From assembly GCA_018622495.1 (NCBI GenBank), contig CP076021.1, positions 806,001-870,000 of the forward strand: a DNA stretch of 64,000 nucleotides, written 5' to 3'. Positions within the stretch are counted from its first letter, which is position 1, and the number at the start of each line of letters is the position of its first letter. The notes beneath the pieces were generated by a model, which was not told the DNA's origin, made no database searches, and saw nothing but the letters and a program-made list of their open reading frames with translations. Of this stretch, positions 1 through 9,228 are shown piece by piece. This DNA comes from Mycoplasmatota bacterium (GTDB taxonomy: Bacteria > Bacillota_I > Bacilli_A > Acholeplasmatales > Acholeplasmataceae). Both the position numbers and the translations under genes were made by a program.

Positions 1-1
1 A

Positions 2-472
2 TTTACTGATTTCATTAAAGAAAAAGAAGTTAAAATGATTGGCGTAGAAGCTGCAGGTAAAGGGTTAAACACAAAAGATCATGCTGCAACCATGACACTT
101 GGTCGTGAAGGTGTTATCCATGGCATGAATACTAAAGCTATCTTTGATGAAGATGGAAATGTCTCTCCAGTGTATTCTATTTCTGCAGGGCTAGATTATC
201 CAGGTGTTGGCCCAGAACATGCTCATTTACAAGATATTAAACGTGTTAAATATGAAAGTTGTACTGATCAAGAAGCAGTTGATGCATTTTTAGAATTATC
301 AAGAGTCGAAGGTATTATTCCTGCGATTGAATCATCTCATGCCATTGCACATGTCATGAAACTTGCACCAACACTTGATAAAGATAAAATTATTATTGTT
401 AATTTATCTGGTCGTGGTGATAAAGATGTTGAAGCTATTGAAGCATTTTTAAATGAAAAACAAATGCATTAA
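2..472 (+). CDS. trpB: Tryptophan synthase beta chain, C-terminal part
   Basis: The gene enters from the left edge, so only the last 156 residues are present, read in frame from base 2. TrpB condenses indole with serine on PLP to give tryptophan. The segment matches the C-terminal half of the family: a glycine-rich EAAGKG stretch, [25 protein letters not shown], and the phosphate-binding LSGRGDKD near the end. The PLP lysine lies upstream, outside the window. It ends in TAA with no overlap with the next gene. Tryptophan synthesis is unusual in Mollicutes, so the missing upstream trp genes would help to place the organism. The family call is firm. Confidence 0.95.
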   Translation, partial: FTDFIKEKEVKMIGVEAAGKGLNTKDHAATMTLGREGVIHGMNTKAIFDEDGNVSPVYSISAGLDYPGVGPEHAHLQDIKRVKYESCTDQEAVDAFLELSRVEGIIPAIESSHAIAHVMKLAPTLDKDKIIIVNLSGRGDKDVEAIEAFLNEKQMH

Positions 473-489
473 TAAACCAAATCAATGAT

Positions 490-518
490 TTGTCTTAGTA
501 GCCTAATCATTGTATAAT
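490..518 (+). promoter_or_regulatory. Sigma-A type promoter for the GH65 gene
   Basis: TTGTCT at 490-495 and TATAAT at 513-518 are separated by 17 bases. Transcription would start near 525, just ahead of the hairpin at 532-564, so that hairpin would lie in the leader of the GH65 mRNA. Confidence 0.55.
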
Positions 519-531
519 AAATGTATACAAA

Positions 532-564
532 AAATGATTTTTATACTCCGTATAGAAATCATTT
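532..564 (+). promoter_or_regulatory. Long leader hairpin upstream of the GH65 gene
   Basis: Fifteen-base arms (532-546 and 550-564) are complementary with one G-U pair and a three-base loop. A TATTATT run follows, then the ribosome binding site AGAGG and the ATG at 583. It could be the trpB terminator or a leader element controlling the phosphorylase. The promoter upstream of it favours the second reading, but the sequence does not decide. Confidence 0.5.
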
Positions 565-582
565 ATTATTAGAGGTATACAT

Positions 583-2817
583 ATGCGCATAAAACAAGAA
601 GAATATATCATCAAAAGAAATCAAAGAATGTCATTAGAAGACCTATATAGTGATGAAACAATCTTTTCACTTGCTAATGGTTCACTTGGAACAAGAGGAC
701 ATTTTGCAGAAGGTTATGGTACGGATGATTTCCCGATTACTTTGCTTAATGGATTTTATAATACTTATCCGTTAAGATATGAAGAAAACTATACGGGATT
801 TCCTCAACAAGGACAAATGATTGTTACATTACCTGATGTATCATTTATACAATTAGTCACTGATGATGGCAAAATCGATCGTCATCATGCTAAATTAATA
901 TCATTGGAACGCATGCTTGATATGCGTAAAGGATATACGAAAAGAACAGCTATATATTTAACAAAAAAAGAGCATACATTTGAAATAAATGAATATAAAA
1001 TATTAACATCAAATAGAAATGAGATTGTAACAAAACTAATAGTTTCTTCAAAAGATTATGAAGGACCACTAGAAATACGATCTCATTTAAGTATGCCTAA
1101 AATTAAATATACATATCATAGTGATCCAAGACTACCAGATGCAAAAAGACATTTAGAATTAACAGAACTTAAATCAATTGATCAAATTGCATATTTAAAA
1201 GCAAAAACAACTGCAACTAAGCAAAAAATTAATGTTTCAATGACGCATGATATCAAAGTTGAATATGAAAAAGCTTATGAAGATATTATTGGCGTACATC
1301 ATACAACTTTAAAAAATAATGAACCTTTTGAAATGACGAAATATGCATTGTATACGACACCAACAGTTCAAAAAAGATTTCATGAAAAAATTGAAAAATT
1401 AAATGATTTTATATATCCATTTGAAAAATATATTGAAGATGAAATGACAAATCGTAGAAATTTTTGGAAAAACTCGCCTATTTATCTTTCAGATAAGGAT
1501 ATAGAGATGGCTTTACGCTATAATGTGTATCAATTGCATTTAAATGCTGGTAAACATAATGAAACACATATTGCTGCTAAAGGTATTACAGGTGAAGGCT
1601 ATGATGGTCATTACTTTTGGGATACTGAAGCATATATGTTGCCATACTTTATATTAACAAATCCTAAAAAAGCTAGAAAAATATTAATCTATAGATATTT
1701 AACTTTAAATCAATCACGAAGAGAAGCAAGGAATTTAGGTGTCAATCGTGGTGCTAAAATTGCATGGCGAACAATAAATGGAGAAGAATCTTCTGCATAT
1801 TTTTTAGCTGGTAATGCTCAAGTGCATATTAATAGTGACGTAGCATTAGCTATTAAAAATTATTTTAATGCAACAAATGATGTTAATTTCATGATTAAAT
1901 ACGGTATGGAAGTTGTTTTAGAAACTGCATTATTTTTATTTGAATATGGTTTCTTTGATGATTTTCATCAATTTCATATTTATCAAGTCACTGGACCAGA
2001 TGAATACACAGTTTTAATCGATGATAATTATTATACGAATTATATGGCAAAACTACATTTTAAATTTGCTTATGAGTTTTCAACAAAATATGCTGATGAA
2101 CTGAGTGAGGTATTTAAAAGAGTTAATATAAATATCCAAACACTTGAAATGTTTAATGAAGCAGCTAATCATATGACATTACTTGTTGATGAACAAAGAA
2201 AAATAATTAAACAAGATGCATCATTCTTAGATAAAAAAGATTATGACTTATCTAGAATTCCAAGAGAAAACTTTCCTTTATTGTTAAGTTATCATCCAAT
2301 GGATTTATATAGACATCAAATTATTAAGCAAGCAGATGCTGTCTTAGCACTTGTCATGCAAAAAGATATTGATGAAGATATATACGTAAATAGTTTTAAT
2401 TATTATTTAACTAGAACGACACATGATTCAAGTTTATCAAGATGTATTCATAGTATTGCTGGATATCATTTAGGATATGAAGATCTAGCATACGACTATT
2501 TCAAAAAAGTATGTGACCTTGATTTTAGAGATAGTCATAATAGAACGCGTCACGGGCTACATGTTGCAAATCTTGGTGGATCTTATTTAGCAATGGTTTA
2601 TGGTTTGTTTGGTCTTCGATTTGAAGAGACACTTTCATTAAATCCAGCTAAACAAACAAAACTTTTAACTGCAAAAACTAAAATAAAATATTTAGGTGCA
2701 GATATTTGGTTAGAATTGAGTCCACAAGCTTTAAAAATTAGAACAAATAAAAAAATTCAATTAAAAATTTATGATAAAACATATGATGTTGAAAATACAT
2801 TAAAAATAAAATTATAA
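583..2817 (+). CDS. Glycoside hydrolase family 65 disaccharide phosphorylase
   Basis: A 744-residue protein with the GH65 plan: N-terminal beta-sandwich (about 1-270), a central (alpha/alpha)6 barrel containing GEGYDGHYFWDTE near 345 and the catalytic-acid motif TGPDEYT near 470, then a short C-terminal beta domain. GH65 enzymes split alpha-linked glucose disaccharides (maltose, trehalose, kojibiose, nigerose) with phosphate, giving beta-glucose 1-phosphate and glucose. The exact substrate cannot be read here. The length fits the family. The start has AGAGG eight bases upstream. The cytoplasmic glucose 1-phosphate could enter glycolysis or the GlgC/GlgA glycogen route encoded at 46.4-49 kb. 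No beta-phosphoglucomutase gene is adjacent, although one often accompanies GH65. Confidence 0.9.
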   Translation: MRIKQEEYIIKRNQRMSLEDLYSDETIFSLANGSLGTRGHFAEGYGTDDFPITLLNGFYNTYPLRYEENYTGFPQQGQMIVTLPDVSFIQLVTDDGKIDRHHAKLISLERMLDMRKGYTKRTAIYLTKKEHTFEINEYKILTSNRNEIVTKLIVSSKDYEGPLEIRSHLSMPKIKYTYHSDPRLPDAKRHLELTELKSIDQIAYLKAKTTATKQKINVSMTHDIKVEYEKAYEDIIGVHHTTLKNNEPFEMTKYALYTTPTVQKRFHEKIEKLNDFIYPFEKYIEDEMTNRRNFWKNSPIYLSDKDIEMALRYNVYQLHLNAGKHNETHIAAKGITGEGYDGHYFWDTEAYMLPYFILTNPKKARKILIYRYLTLNQSRREARNLGVNRGAKIAWRTINGEESSAYFLAGNAQVHINSDVALAIKNYFNATNDVNFMIKYGMEVVLETALFLFEYGFFDDFHQFHIYQVTGPDEYTVLIDDNYYTNYMAKLHFKFAYEFSTKYADELSEVFKRVNINIQTLEMFNEAANHMTLLVDEQRKIIKQDASFLDKKDYDLSRIPRENFPLLLSYHPMDLYRHQIIKQADAVLALVMQKDIDEDIYVNSFNYYLTRTTHDSSLSRCIHSIAGYHLGYEDLAYDYFKKVCDLDFRDSHNRTRHGLHVANLGGSYLAMVYGLFGLRFEETLSLNPAKQTKLLTAKTKIKYLGADIWLELSPQALKIRTNKKIQLKIYDKTYDVENTLKIKL

Positions 2818-2840
2818 ATAATGTAGAAAGTGTGGATTAT

Positions 2841-3836
2841 ATGAATGTATTAATTATTGGTGGTACAGGTATTATAAGTAGTGAAGTTGTCAAAAGATGT
2901 TTAGAAAAAAATATGTCAGTAACTGTAATGAATCGAGGTAAACATAACGATGAATTACCACAAGGTGTTAAAGTATTAGTCTCTGATATTAATGATGAGA
3001 TAAAAACTAAAGCACTATTAAAAAATAAATCATTTGATGCAGTGATACAATTTGTCGCATATCATAAAAAACAAGTTGAGCGAGATATCAATATGTTCAA
3101 AGATATGACTAAACAATATATTTTTATAAGTAGTGCAAGTGCTTATCAAAAACCTGTGCAAGATTATCCTATCACAGAAGAAACACCGCTTATTAATCCT
3201 TATTGGGATTATAGTCAACACAAAATAGATTGTGAAGCATATTTAAATACAGTCAAAGATTTACCAATCACTATTGTTAGACCTTCTCATACATATAATA
3301 AAAAGAATATTATGGCAGTTATGAAAAAAGAAGGTTTTCCTTATGCGCATTTAAAAAGATTGATTGAAGGTAAACCAGTAATTATTCCAGGTGATGGTAC
3401 AAGTGTTTGGACGATTACACATGCATCTGATGTGTCATATAGTTTTGTTGATCTCATTGGAAATGAACAAGCATATAATGAAACTTATCATATTACTGGC
3501 GATAAACTATACACTTGGGAACAACTTACAACGATATTAGCAAATGCCTTAGGTGTTAAACCGCAGTTTATACATATACCAACAGATCTAATTATTAAAT
3601 ATTTACCAGAAATGGTAGGTCCTTTATTAGGCGATAAAGCATGGAGCGCTATTTTTGATAATGCAAAGATTAAAGCATTAAGCTCTAATTATCGCTCTAC
3701 TATAGGTTATGAAGAAGTAGCAAAAGATGTTATTGCGTATTATCAACAAAATAAGTCGCTACAGATAGTTGATCAAGATTATGAAGAAACTTATGATAAA
3801 TTAATAGAAGATTATATGAAAATATTAAATCATTAA
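2841..3836 (+). CDS. NAD-dependent epimerase/dehydratase family protein
   Basis: An extended short-chain dehydrogenase-like protein. The N-terminal Rossmann motif is GGTGIIS, and an acidic residue and NRG follow beta-2. SSASAYQKP with a later YSQHKIDCE fits the family's S...YxxxK active-site pattern. The C-terminal half resembles nucleotide-sugar epimerases and the plastid CSP41-type proteins; the substrate is unknown. ATG 2841 is preferred over GTG 2832 because AGAAAG at 2825-2830 is correctly spaced only for the ATG. It follows the GH65 gene by 23 bases and is probably co-transcribed, which suggests a role in sugar metabolism. Confidence 0.8.
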   Translation: MNVLIIGGTGIISSEVVKRCLEKNMSVTVMNRGKHNDELPQGVKVLVSDINDEIKTKALLKNKSFDAVIQFVAYHKKQVERDINMFKDMTKQYIFISSASAYQKPVQDYPITEETPLINPYWDYSQHKIDCEAYLNTVKDLPITIVRPSHTYNKKNIMAVMKKEGFPYAHLKRLIEGKPVIIPGDGTSVWTITHASDVSYSFVDLIGNEQAYNETYHITGDKLYTWEQLTTILANALGVKPQFIHIPTDLIIKYLPEMVGPLLGDKAWSAIFDNAKIKALSSNYRSTIGYEEVAKDVIAYYQQNKSLQIVDQDYEETYDKLIEDYMKILNH

Positions 3837-3909
3837 GCAATTTAGTATCCAATATTTCATAAATCTAATATGATATACATATAAGACACTTATTTATTTG
3901 GAGATGCTC

Positions 3910-4854
3910 ATGGATCATCATAAAAATTATTTAGGCAAAAAAACAAGAATCATTATGTTTATCTTCATGTTTTTATACTGGCTATATACATTTATGCTAT
4001 TTATGGCTTTAAATAGATCAGGAGGATTTAATACTATAGTTACTGTGACTGTTATTTTAGAAGTCATGTTTTTTATTGTATTTTTAAAGTTTGGTAAAAA
4101 TGTATGGATAAGTTATTTCACCATGAGTGGATTGCTTATTGCTGATTATGTGTTTTTCTCATATGTGTTACCGCAATACTTTCCATTGGATTTTTCAAGA
4201 ATAGGATATAATTTAATATTCTTAATGATAAGTGCTGTCGTTTTAGGATTTATGACACATAAAAGGCAAAGCGCTAAAGCCATTAAAACCTTTATATTCT
4301 TTTTAATATTAATATTTCTAATTTATATGATATTTTTAAGTCAAGATGCATTCTCGTTTACGAATATAACAGGTACTATATTTAATATCATTCAATTATA
4401 TTTATATTATGTCATATTCGCTATTTACTTTATGTTTGTCCATATCGAAAAAGTTGTAGTTGAATTACCAGATGAATCACAAGTATTATTAAATGAAAAA
4501 CAGATAATTAAAACCAATCAAGAAGGAGTTGATTTGATGCAAGAAAGAGTATCTACATTTACTGGAAACACATTAGGATATTTAGGTGTTAACTTATTAG
4601 CATTTCTAGTGAGTACCGTAACCTTTGGTATAGCGATTCCTTTTATGGTTTGTTATAAAGAAAAATGGATTGCACAACATACGCTCATTGATGGTTATCA
4701 GTTAGATTTTGATGGTAAAGGGTCACAATTGATTGGTAAATGGCTTTTATGGTTATTATTGACGATTGTAACATTGTCTATATTTGCTTTATTTATGCCA
4801 ATGAAATTAAAAAAATGGAAAATTACACATACGCATTTCATAAAACAATCATAG
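3910..4854 (+). CDS. DUF898-like polytopic membrane protein
   Basis: About 314 residues. The first 190 hold five to six hydrophobic segments. A short hydrophilic linker (about 185-215) precedes a C-terminal part with two to three more segments and the pattern FTGNTLGYLGVN ... FDGKGSQLIGKWLLW ... KLKKWK, which resembles DUF898 (YjgN-like) proteins of unknown function. ATG 3910 is chosen because GGAG at 3900-3903 is well spaced for it and would overlap the alternative TTG at 3898. A strong bidirectional terminator follows. The DUF898 match is from pattern memory; the membrane topology is clear. Confidence 0.65.
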   Translation: MDHHKNYLGKKTRIIMFIFMFLYWLYTFMLFMALNRSGGFNTIVTVTVILEVMFFIVFLKFGKNVWISYFTMSGLLIADYVFFSYVLPQYFPLDFSRIGYNLIFLMISAVVLGFMTHKRQSAKAIKTFIFFLILIFLIYMIFLSQDAFSFTNITGTIFNIIQLYLYYVIFAIYFMFVHIEKVVVELPDESQVLLNEKQIIKTNQEGVDLMQERVSTFTGNTLGYLGVNLLAFLVSTVTFGIAIPFMVCYKEKWIAQHTLIDGYQLDFDGKGSQLIGKWLLWLLLTIVTLSIFALFMPMKLKKWKITHTHFIKQS

Positions 4855-4860
4855 AAATAT

Positions 4861-4894
4861 AAAAAGCAGCAAACATTTAAGTTTGCTGCTTTTT
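4861..4894. terminator. Bidirectional rho-independent terminator
   Basis: Arms 4861-4874 and 4881-4894 pair over 14 bases, with A-run and T-run flanks. It serves the membrane gene on the left and the minus-strand sugar genes on the right. Confidence 0.85.
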
Positions 4895-4912
4895 ATTGGG
4901 AGTCTATGATAC

Positions 4913-5833
4913 CTACAAAAAGGGTTTAACGTGATTTAAACTTAATTCTAATCCTTTTAAGACATCATCAAATGAACCTTCAAAACTTTTATCTTCTATT
5001 TCTATAACGATATTGTTTTTATATTTGATATCTTTAATAGTTTGAATGAACTTATTCCAATCAATATCACCCAATCCAGGAATTTTAGGATCCATATATT
5101 GAAGTGGGTAAGAAAATATACCATACATATCTAATTTTTCATGATTGACTAATGTATCTTTTAAATGAATATGAATTAATCTATCTTTAAATTCATAAAG
5201 TGGTTTAATGTAATCCATACCTTGGAAGCTTAAATGTGATGGATCATAAGATAATCCAAAATATTTAGAAGGAATAATGTCAAACATCTTTTTCCAGATT
5301 GCAGGAGAACTTGCTAAATTAAGACCACCTGGCCATTCATCTTTTGTGAAATACATCGGACAGTTTTCAATGCCCACATATACTTTAAGAGAAGCAGCAT
5401 AATCAATAATTTCTGGCCAAACTTTAGAAAATGTTTCTAAGTTTTCTTCAATTGATTTATCTTTATCTTTTCCAATAAAAGTACTTACTTTATCAATTCC
5501 AAGTAAGTGAGAAAAATAGATTACTTTTTTAATGTGTTTTATATAAGAATTACTTTTTTCTTTATCAGGATCTAATGGATTAGGGTAATATCCTAAAACT
5601 GCTAGATCTATTTTTTTATTTTTAGCTTCTTTAAGAATGTGATTGATATATACAGGATCTGTATTATCTACATCTACATGAGAAACGCCTGCATAGCGTC
5701 TTTCACTTTTGCCTTGTGGCCAAGCACAAACTTCAAGTGATTGATAACCAATTTTAGAACATATGTCTAAGACTTGTTCATAACTGTGATCAGGTAAGAT
5801 TGCTGAGTGTAGTCCAACTTTTAACTTAGTCAT
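4913..5833 (-). CDS. Sugar phosphate isomerase/epimerase (xylose isomerase-like TIM barrel)
   Basis: A 306-residue protein of the AP-endonuclease-2/xylose-isomerase-like fold used by IolE, IolI and many sugar epimerases. Visible signs are an N-terminal KVGLHSAIL strand, a metal-ligand glutamate in GIENCP, the GLSYDPSHL strand (Asp, His), IHIHLKD, and IEIEDKS at the end, giving the expected Glu/Asp/His/Glu metal set. Start is ATG 5833; its first bases overlap the end of the upstream dehydrogenase gene, so the two are translationally coupled. With that Gfo/Idh dehydrogenase it probably forms an oxidation-isomerisation route for a sugar or inositol. The substrate is unknown. Confidence 0.85.
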   Translation of the reverse strand: MTKLKVGLHSAILPDHSYEQVLDICSKIGYQSLEVCAWPQGKSERRYAGVSHVDVDNTDPVYINHILKEAKNKKIDLAVLGYYPNPLDPDKEKSNSYIKHIKKVIYFSHLLGIDKVSTFIGKDKDKSIEENLETFSKVWPEIIDYAASLKVYVGIENCPMYFTKDEWPGGLNLASSPAIWKKMFDIIPSKYFGLSYDPSHLSFQGMDYIKPLYEFKDRLIHIHLKDTLVNHEKLDMYGIFSYPLQYMDPKIPGLGDIDWNKFIQTIKDIKYKNNIVIEIEDKSFEGSFDDVLKGLELSLNHVKPFL

Positions 5834-6962
5834 CAATTTTTACCCACTTTCTATCATTAGCAGATTCATAAATCTTATCATTTAATACCATTTGTCTTAA
5901 ACCATCTTCAAAACCTGCATATCTTTTTAAAGCATCAGGATGAGTAGATGAGTAGTAGATGTTTTTAAAGTTTTGTTTAAAAGCATCAGGAAAACCTTCC
6001 ATATGCCCAGTAGGATAATCAATAAGTGATTGAACTTCAGGCATCAGTAATTGGTCTTTTGTGATAACTTTATTAGCTTGATCTCTATAACCAACTGAAA
6101 TGTTAGATAAATCATCTAAACTCCATTCAATTGAGGCTTTTTCACCGCTTATTAATAATTGAATACGATTTTTCTTTCCTGCAGCCATTTGTGAGACATA
6201 AACATTACCTAAACTGCCTTCATTTGTTTTAAATGTGATGACAGCGACATCTTCTGTGTCAATTGGCATTTCATCGTATGTCATTTCTGATGAAGCTGTT
6301 TCAAAAGTTTTTAAAGGTTGAGTGGCTTTTTTTCTTGTAGGATAAACAGTTTGAAATTCTGCAAGGACTTCTACAATTTTTTGACCAGTCATATATTCCA
6401 TTAAATCTAACCAATGTGAACCTATATCCGCAACTGCTCTAGTTTTACCAGAGGTTTTTGAATTTAAACGCCATGAATAATCTGTTTGATAAAGCAACCA
6501 ATCTTGAATATAGACACCTTGTATTGAAAAAACATGTCCTATTTGATTATTTGAAATCATATGTTTAATATGAGATGTTGCTGGATATAATCGATTGTGG
6601 AAATTAACTGCAGCTGTTACATTAAGTGCTTTAGATAGAACAAGTAGTTTTTTAGCTTCTTCAGCTGTAACAGTCATTGGTTTTTCTAATACGATATTTA
6701 TATGTTTATTCATTGCATAACTTGCAATATCATAATGTGTGTTATTAGGTGTACATATATGAATGAAATCTAAATCTTCTTTTTCAATCATTTCTTTATA
6801 ATCTGTATAATAGTGACTAACATTTAATTGTTTAGCCTTTTTTTCTATATCAAATTGATCACATATAGCGACGACTTCAATATTACCAAGTCTTCTTAAC
6901 GCTTCTATGTGCGCGACGCCTATAAAGCCAACGCCAACAATTGCAGTTTTAAATTTTTTCAT
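5826..6962 (-). CDS. Gfo/Idh/MocA family NAD(P)-dependent sugar dehydrogenase
   Basis: About 378 residues. The N-terminal Rossmann domain has VGVGFIGVAH (GxGxxG) and HICTPNNTH, then the family lysine motif VLEKPMT near residue 95. The middle has GSHWLDLMEYMTG, where the histidine corresponds to the conserved catalytic region. Such enzymes oxidise sugars or inositols. ATG 6962 has GGGAG ten bases upstream; the ATG at 6971 would be too close to it. It is the first gene of a minus-strand pair divergent from the LacI regulator, and an operator palindrome lies 19 bases upstream, so repression by that regulator is likely. Confidence 0.88.
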   Translation of the reverse strand: MKKFKTAIVGVGFIGVAHIEALRRLGNIEVVAICDQFDIEKKAKQLNVSHYYTDYKEMIEKEDLDFIHICTPNNTHYDIASYAMNKHINIVLEKPMTVTAEEAKKLLVLSKALNVTAAVNFHNRLYPATSHIKHMISNNQIGHVFSIQGVYIQDWLLYQTDYSWRLNSKTSGKTRAVADIGSHWLDLMEYMTGQKIVEVLAEFQTVYPTRKKATQPLKTFETASSEMTYDEMPIDTEDVAVITFKTNEGSLGNVYVSQMAAGKKNRIQLLISGEKASIEWSLDDLSNISVGYRDQANKVITKDQLLMPEVQSLIDYPTGHMEGFPDAFKQNFKNIYYSSTHPDALKRYAGFEDGLRQMVLNDKIYESANDRKWVKIDD

Positions 6963-6980
6963 TTCTAACATCTCCCTTGT

Positions 6981-6994
6981 TGTAATCGATTACA
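6981..6994. promoter_or_regulatory. LacI-type operator 1
   Basis: A perfect 14-base palindrome, TGTAATCGATTACA, with the central CG typical of LacI/GalR-family operators. It sits in the promoter-leader region of the minus-strand dehydrogenase gene and is identical to operator 2, 120 bases away. Confidence 0.85.
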
Positions 6995-7056
6995 TAAACA
7001 TTGTATAATAAAACAAAAAAAATAGCAAGACCTTAATTAAAAAGTAATTTTATCTA

Positions 7057-7084
7057 TTGACATAGCGCTTACATGTGTTATAAT
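7057..7084 (+). promoter_or_regulatory. Strong promoter for the LacI regulator and ABC genes
   Basis: TTGACA at 7057-7062 and TATAAT at 7079-7084, spaced by 16 bases, a consensus sigma-A promoter. Operator 2 lies just after the expected start point, a typical repression position. Confidence 0.8.
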
Positions 7085-7100
7085 AAGTTTGTAAAAACCG

Positions 7101-7114
7101 TGTAATCGATTACA
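7101..7114. promoter_or_regulatory. LacI-type operator 2
   Basis: A second perfect copy of TGTAATCGATTACA, immediately downstream of the promoter at 7057-7084. The 120-base distance between copies would allow a dimer-of-dimers to loop the DNA and shut both divergent promoters. Confidence 0.85.
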
Positions 7115-7129
7115 TGAAACGGGGATATT

Positions 7130-8131
7130 ATGACCATAAAAGATATTGCTAGACTTGCGTAAACATCTGTAGCAACCGTATCTCGAGTACTAAATGATGA
7201 TCCCAAAGTGGCTTCAAGTACACGTGCAAAGGTATTGCAAGTTGTAGAAGAGAATAATTATACACCTAATATAACTGGCCGTACCATGAGAACTAAAAAG
7301 AGTAATAAAGTATTAGTGATCATTCCAACGATTGTCAATTCATTCTACTCTAAAATATTACAAGGTATTGAAGCTAGAGCTGAAGAAAGTAGTTATGAAG
7401 TGCTTATCGCGATATCAAATTTAGAAGAAACTAAAGAACGAAAATATATAGATATGTTAAAAACAAAACAAGTCGATGGTTGTATAAGTTTATTTAGTCT
7501 ACTTGATGCAGATAGTATTGATCAATTAGCTAAAGACTATCCTTTTATACAAGCTTGTGAACCTACAGTTGGTGCGCATGTATCAAGTGTATGTGTAGAT
7601 AATCGACAAGCGATGTATGATGTTACTGAAGATTTTATAAAACAAGGACACAAACGAATTGGTATGATTTCTGGAGATTACTATAAATATTCTGAATTAA
7701 ATAGAGAACGTGGTTATAAAGATGCATTAATTGATCATGGATTTGATTATGATGAATCATTATTAATTAAAAAATATTATAGATATAGAGATGGTGGCGA
7801 TGCACTAAAAGAATTGATGGCATTAAAAAATCCCCCAACAGCAGTTATATGCGTCTCTGATTCACTTGCGATTGGTGCAGTTAACCAATTACTTAAAATG
7901 GGTAAAAAACCTGGTAAGGACGTTAGTATTATTGGATTTGATAACACATCAATTACATCTAACTATGTACCAAGTATTTCAACCATTGCTCAACCTAGAT
8001 TTGATATAGGCACAAATGCATTTGATTTATTATTAGATAAATTAAATGAAAATGATTCAACATCTAAAAAAGTTATATTACCATATCAAATCATACACAG
8101 AGAATCAACTAAAAATGATGAACAACTATAA
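7130..8131 (+). pseudogene. LacI/GalR-family sugar repressor, interrupted by TAA in its helix-turn-helix
   Basis: Reading from ATG 7130 gives MTIKDIARLA, a TAA stop at 7160-7162, then TSVATVSRVLND in the same frame, so the stop falls inside the DNA-binding helix-turn-helix. The rest (from about 7208) is an intact periplasmic-binding-protein-like sensor domain with VLVIIPTIVNSFYS, ISGD, VCVSDSLAIGA and SIIGFDNTS. The restored length of 333 residues fits the family. The operators and promoter look functional and the ORF shows no other damage, so the stop is either very recent, read through, or a sequence error. The preceding codon is GCG, as part of the shared lesion pattern. It probably represses the flanking sugar genes. 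Confidence 0.85.
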
Positions 8132-8159
8132 AATAGTTCAAAAATAGGAGGAAATACAA

Positions 8160-9149
8160 ATGAAGAAAATTGTAGTATTTTTAATGGCACTTGTGCTAGG
8201 GATTTCACTAGCAGCTTGTAATGAAGAAACAACACTAATTGCAGTGTTAATTCCAAGTGCAGATCATGGTTTCACTGGTGAAAGTGTAAGTCATGCGATT
8301 GCTGGTACTAAAAGACTAGCAGAAGAAAATGGATTTGAATATAAAGTGTTAACATCAGATACTGTTGTTGACCAATCAAATCAAATTGAACAAATGATTA
8401 GTGAAGGTGCTGATGTATTTGTATTATGGCCACATAATGGTGATGAATTAAAATCAGCTGCACAACAAATCTTAGATGAAGATATTCCACTTATTATTTA
8501 TGACCGTTTAATCAGTGATTTTGATGAAACTGCTGAATTAATGGGTGATAATGTGACTATCGGTGAAGATATGGGTACTTATTTCAATGGTTATTTTGAA
8601 GATGAATTAGATAGCGAAGTTCATATCTTAGAATTCAAAGGTGATAACTCTTCAGTCTCTACACAAAGAAGTGATGGTTTCTATTCAACTGCAGACGATA
8701 ATTTCGTAACTGATCAAGAATTCGTAACAAACTGGAGTAAAGATACTGCACAAGAACAAATGGAAACATTCTTAACATCAAAAACTGCTGCAGTAGTAGC
8801 ACAAGTAGAAGCTGTATTTACACATGATGCAGAAGTTGCTTTAGGTGTATTAGCTGCATTAGAAGGTTATTCTGGTGATAAAACAATTAATGTTAAATTA
8901 GTATCAGCTGTATCAGCACCAACTGAATTATTAGAAAAATTTGATCATTATGAAACATTAGGCTTTGATCAAGTAACATTCTCATTCTCTCCAGCAATGG
9001 TTGTAGAAGCAATTCAATTAGGTATTGATGTATTAAATGGCGAAACTGTTTCTGGTCAATATTTAGTAGATACTGAAATGGTAGACAATTCAAACTTTGA
9101 AGCATTCATGTTAGGTGATGTTTATACTTACAGATATTCACTTGATTAA
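8160..9149 (+). CDS. Sugar ABC transporter substrate-binding lipoprotein
   Basis: A 329-residue protein with a lipoprotein signal (MKKIVVFLMALVLGISLAAC, lipobox LAAC, Cys20), which anchors it outside the membrane. The mature part is a RbsB/XylF-type periplasmic-binding fold: IAVLIPSADHGFTG, EQMISEGADVFVLWPHNG, IPLIIYDRLI, and a C-terminal VVEAIQLGIDVLNGE. The motif of two lobes and IIYDRL is closest to xylose/ribose-type binders; the ligand is not known. AGGAGG lies eight bases before the ATG. It sits between its LacI regulator and the ATPase gene, so uptake of the sugar handled by the 4.9-7.0 kb enzymes is likely. Confidence 0.9.
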   Translation: MKKIVVFLMALVLGISLAACNEETTLIAVLIPSADHGFTGESVSHAIAGTKRLAEENGFEYKVLTSDTVVDQSNQIEQMISEGADVFVLWPHNGDELKSAAQQILDEDIPLIIYDRLISDFDETAELMGDNVTIGEDMGTYFNGYFEDELDSEVHILEFKGDNSSVSTQRSDGFYSTADDNFVTDQEFVTNWSKDTAQEQMETFLTSKTAAVVAQVEAVFTHDAEVALGVLAALEGYSGDKTINVKLVSAVSAPTELLEKFDHYETLGFDQVTFSFSPAMVVEAIQLGIDVLNGETVSGQYLVDTEMVDNSNFEAFMLGDVYTYRYSLD

Positions 9150-9174
9150 TTAAAAAAAACTAAATGGTATATAT

Positions 9175-9200
9175 AAGTCGATTAAACAATTAATCGGCTT
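9175..9200 (+). promoter_or_regulatory. Intercistronic stem-loop after the binding-protein gene
   Basis: Eleven-base arms (9175-9185 and 9190-9200, one G-T pair) enclose a four-base loop, with no long T-run. Such hairpins commonly stabilise the binding-protein mRNA and reduce expression of the downstream ATPase. Confidence 0.55.
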
Positions 9201-9228
9201 ATTAGCCATTATGATAAGGAACGATGAA

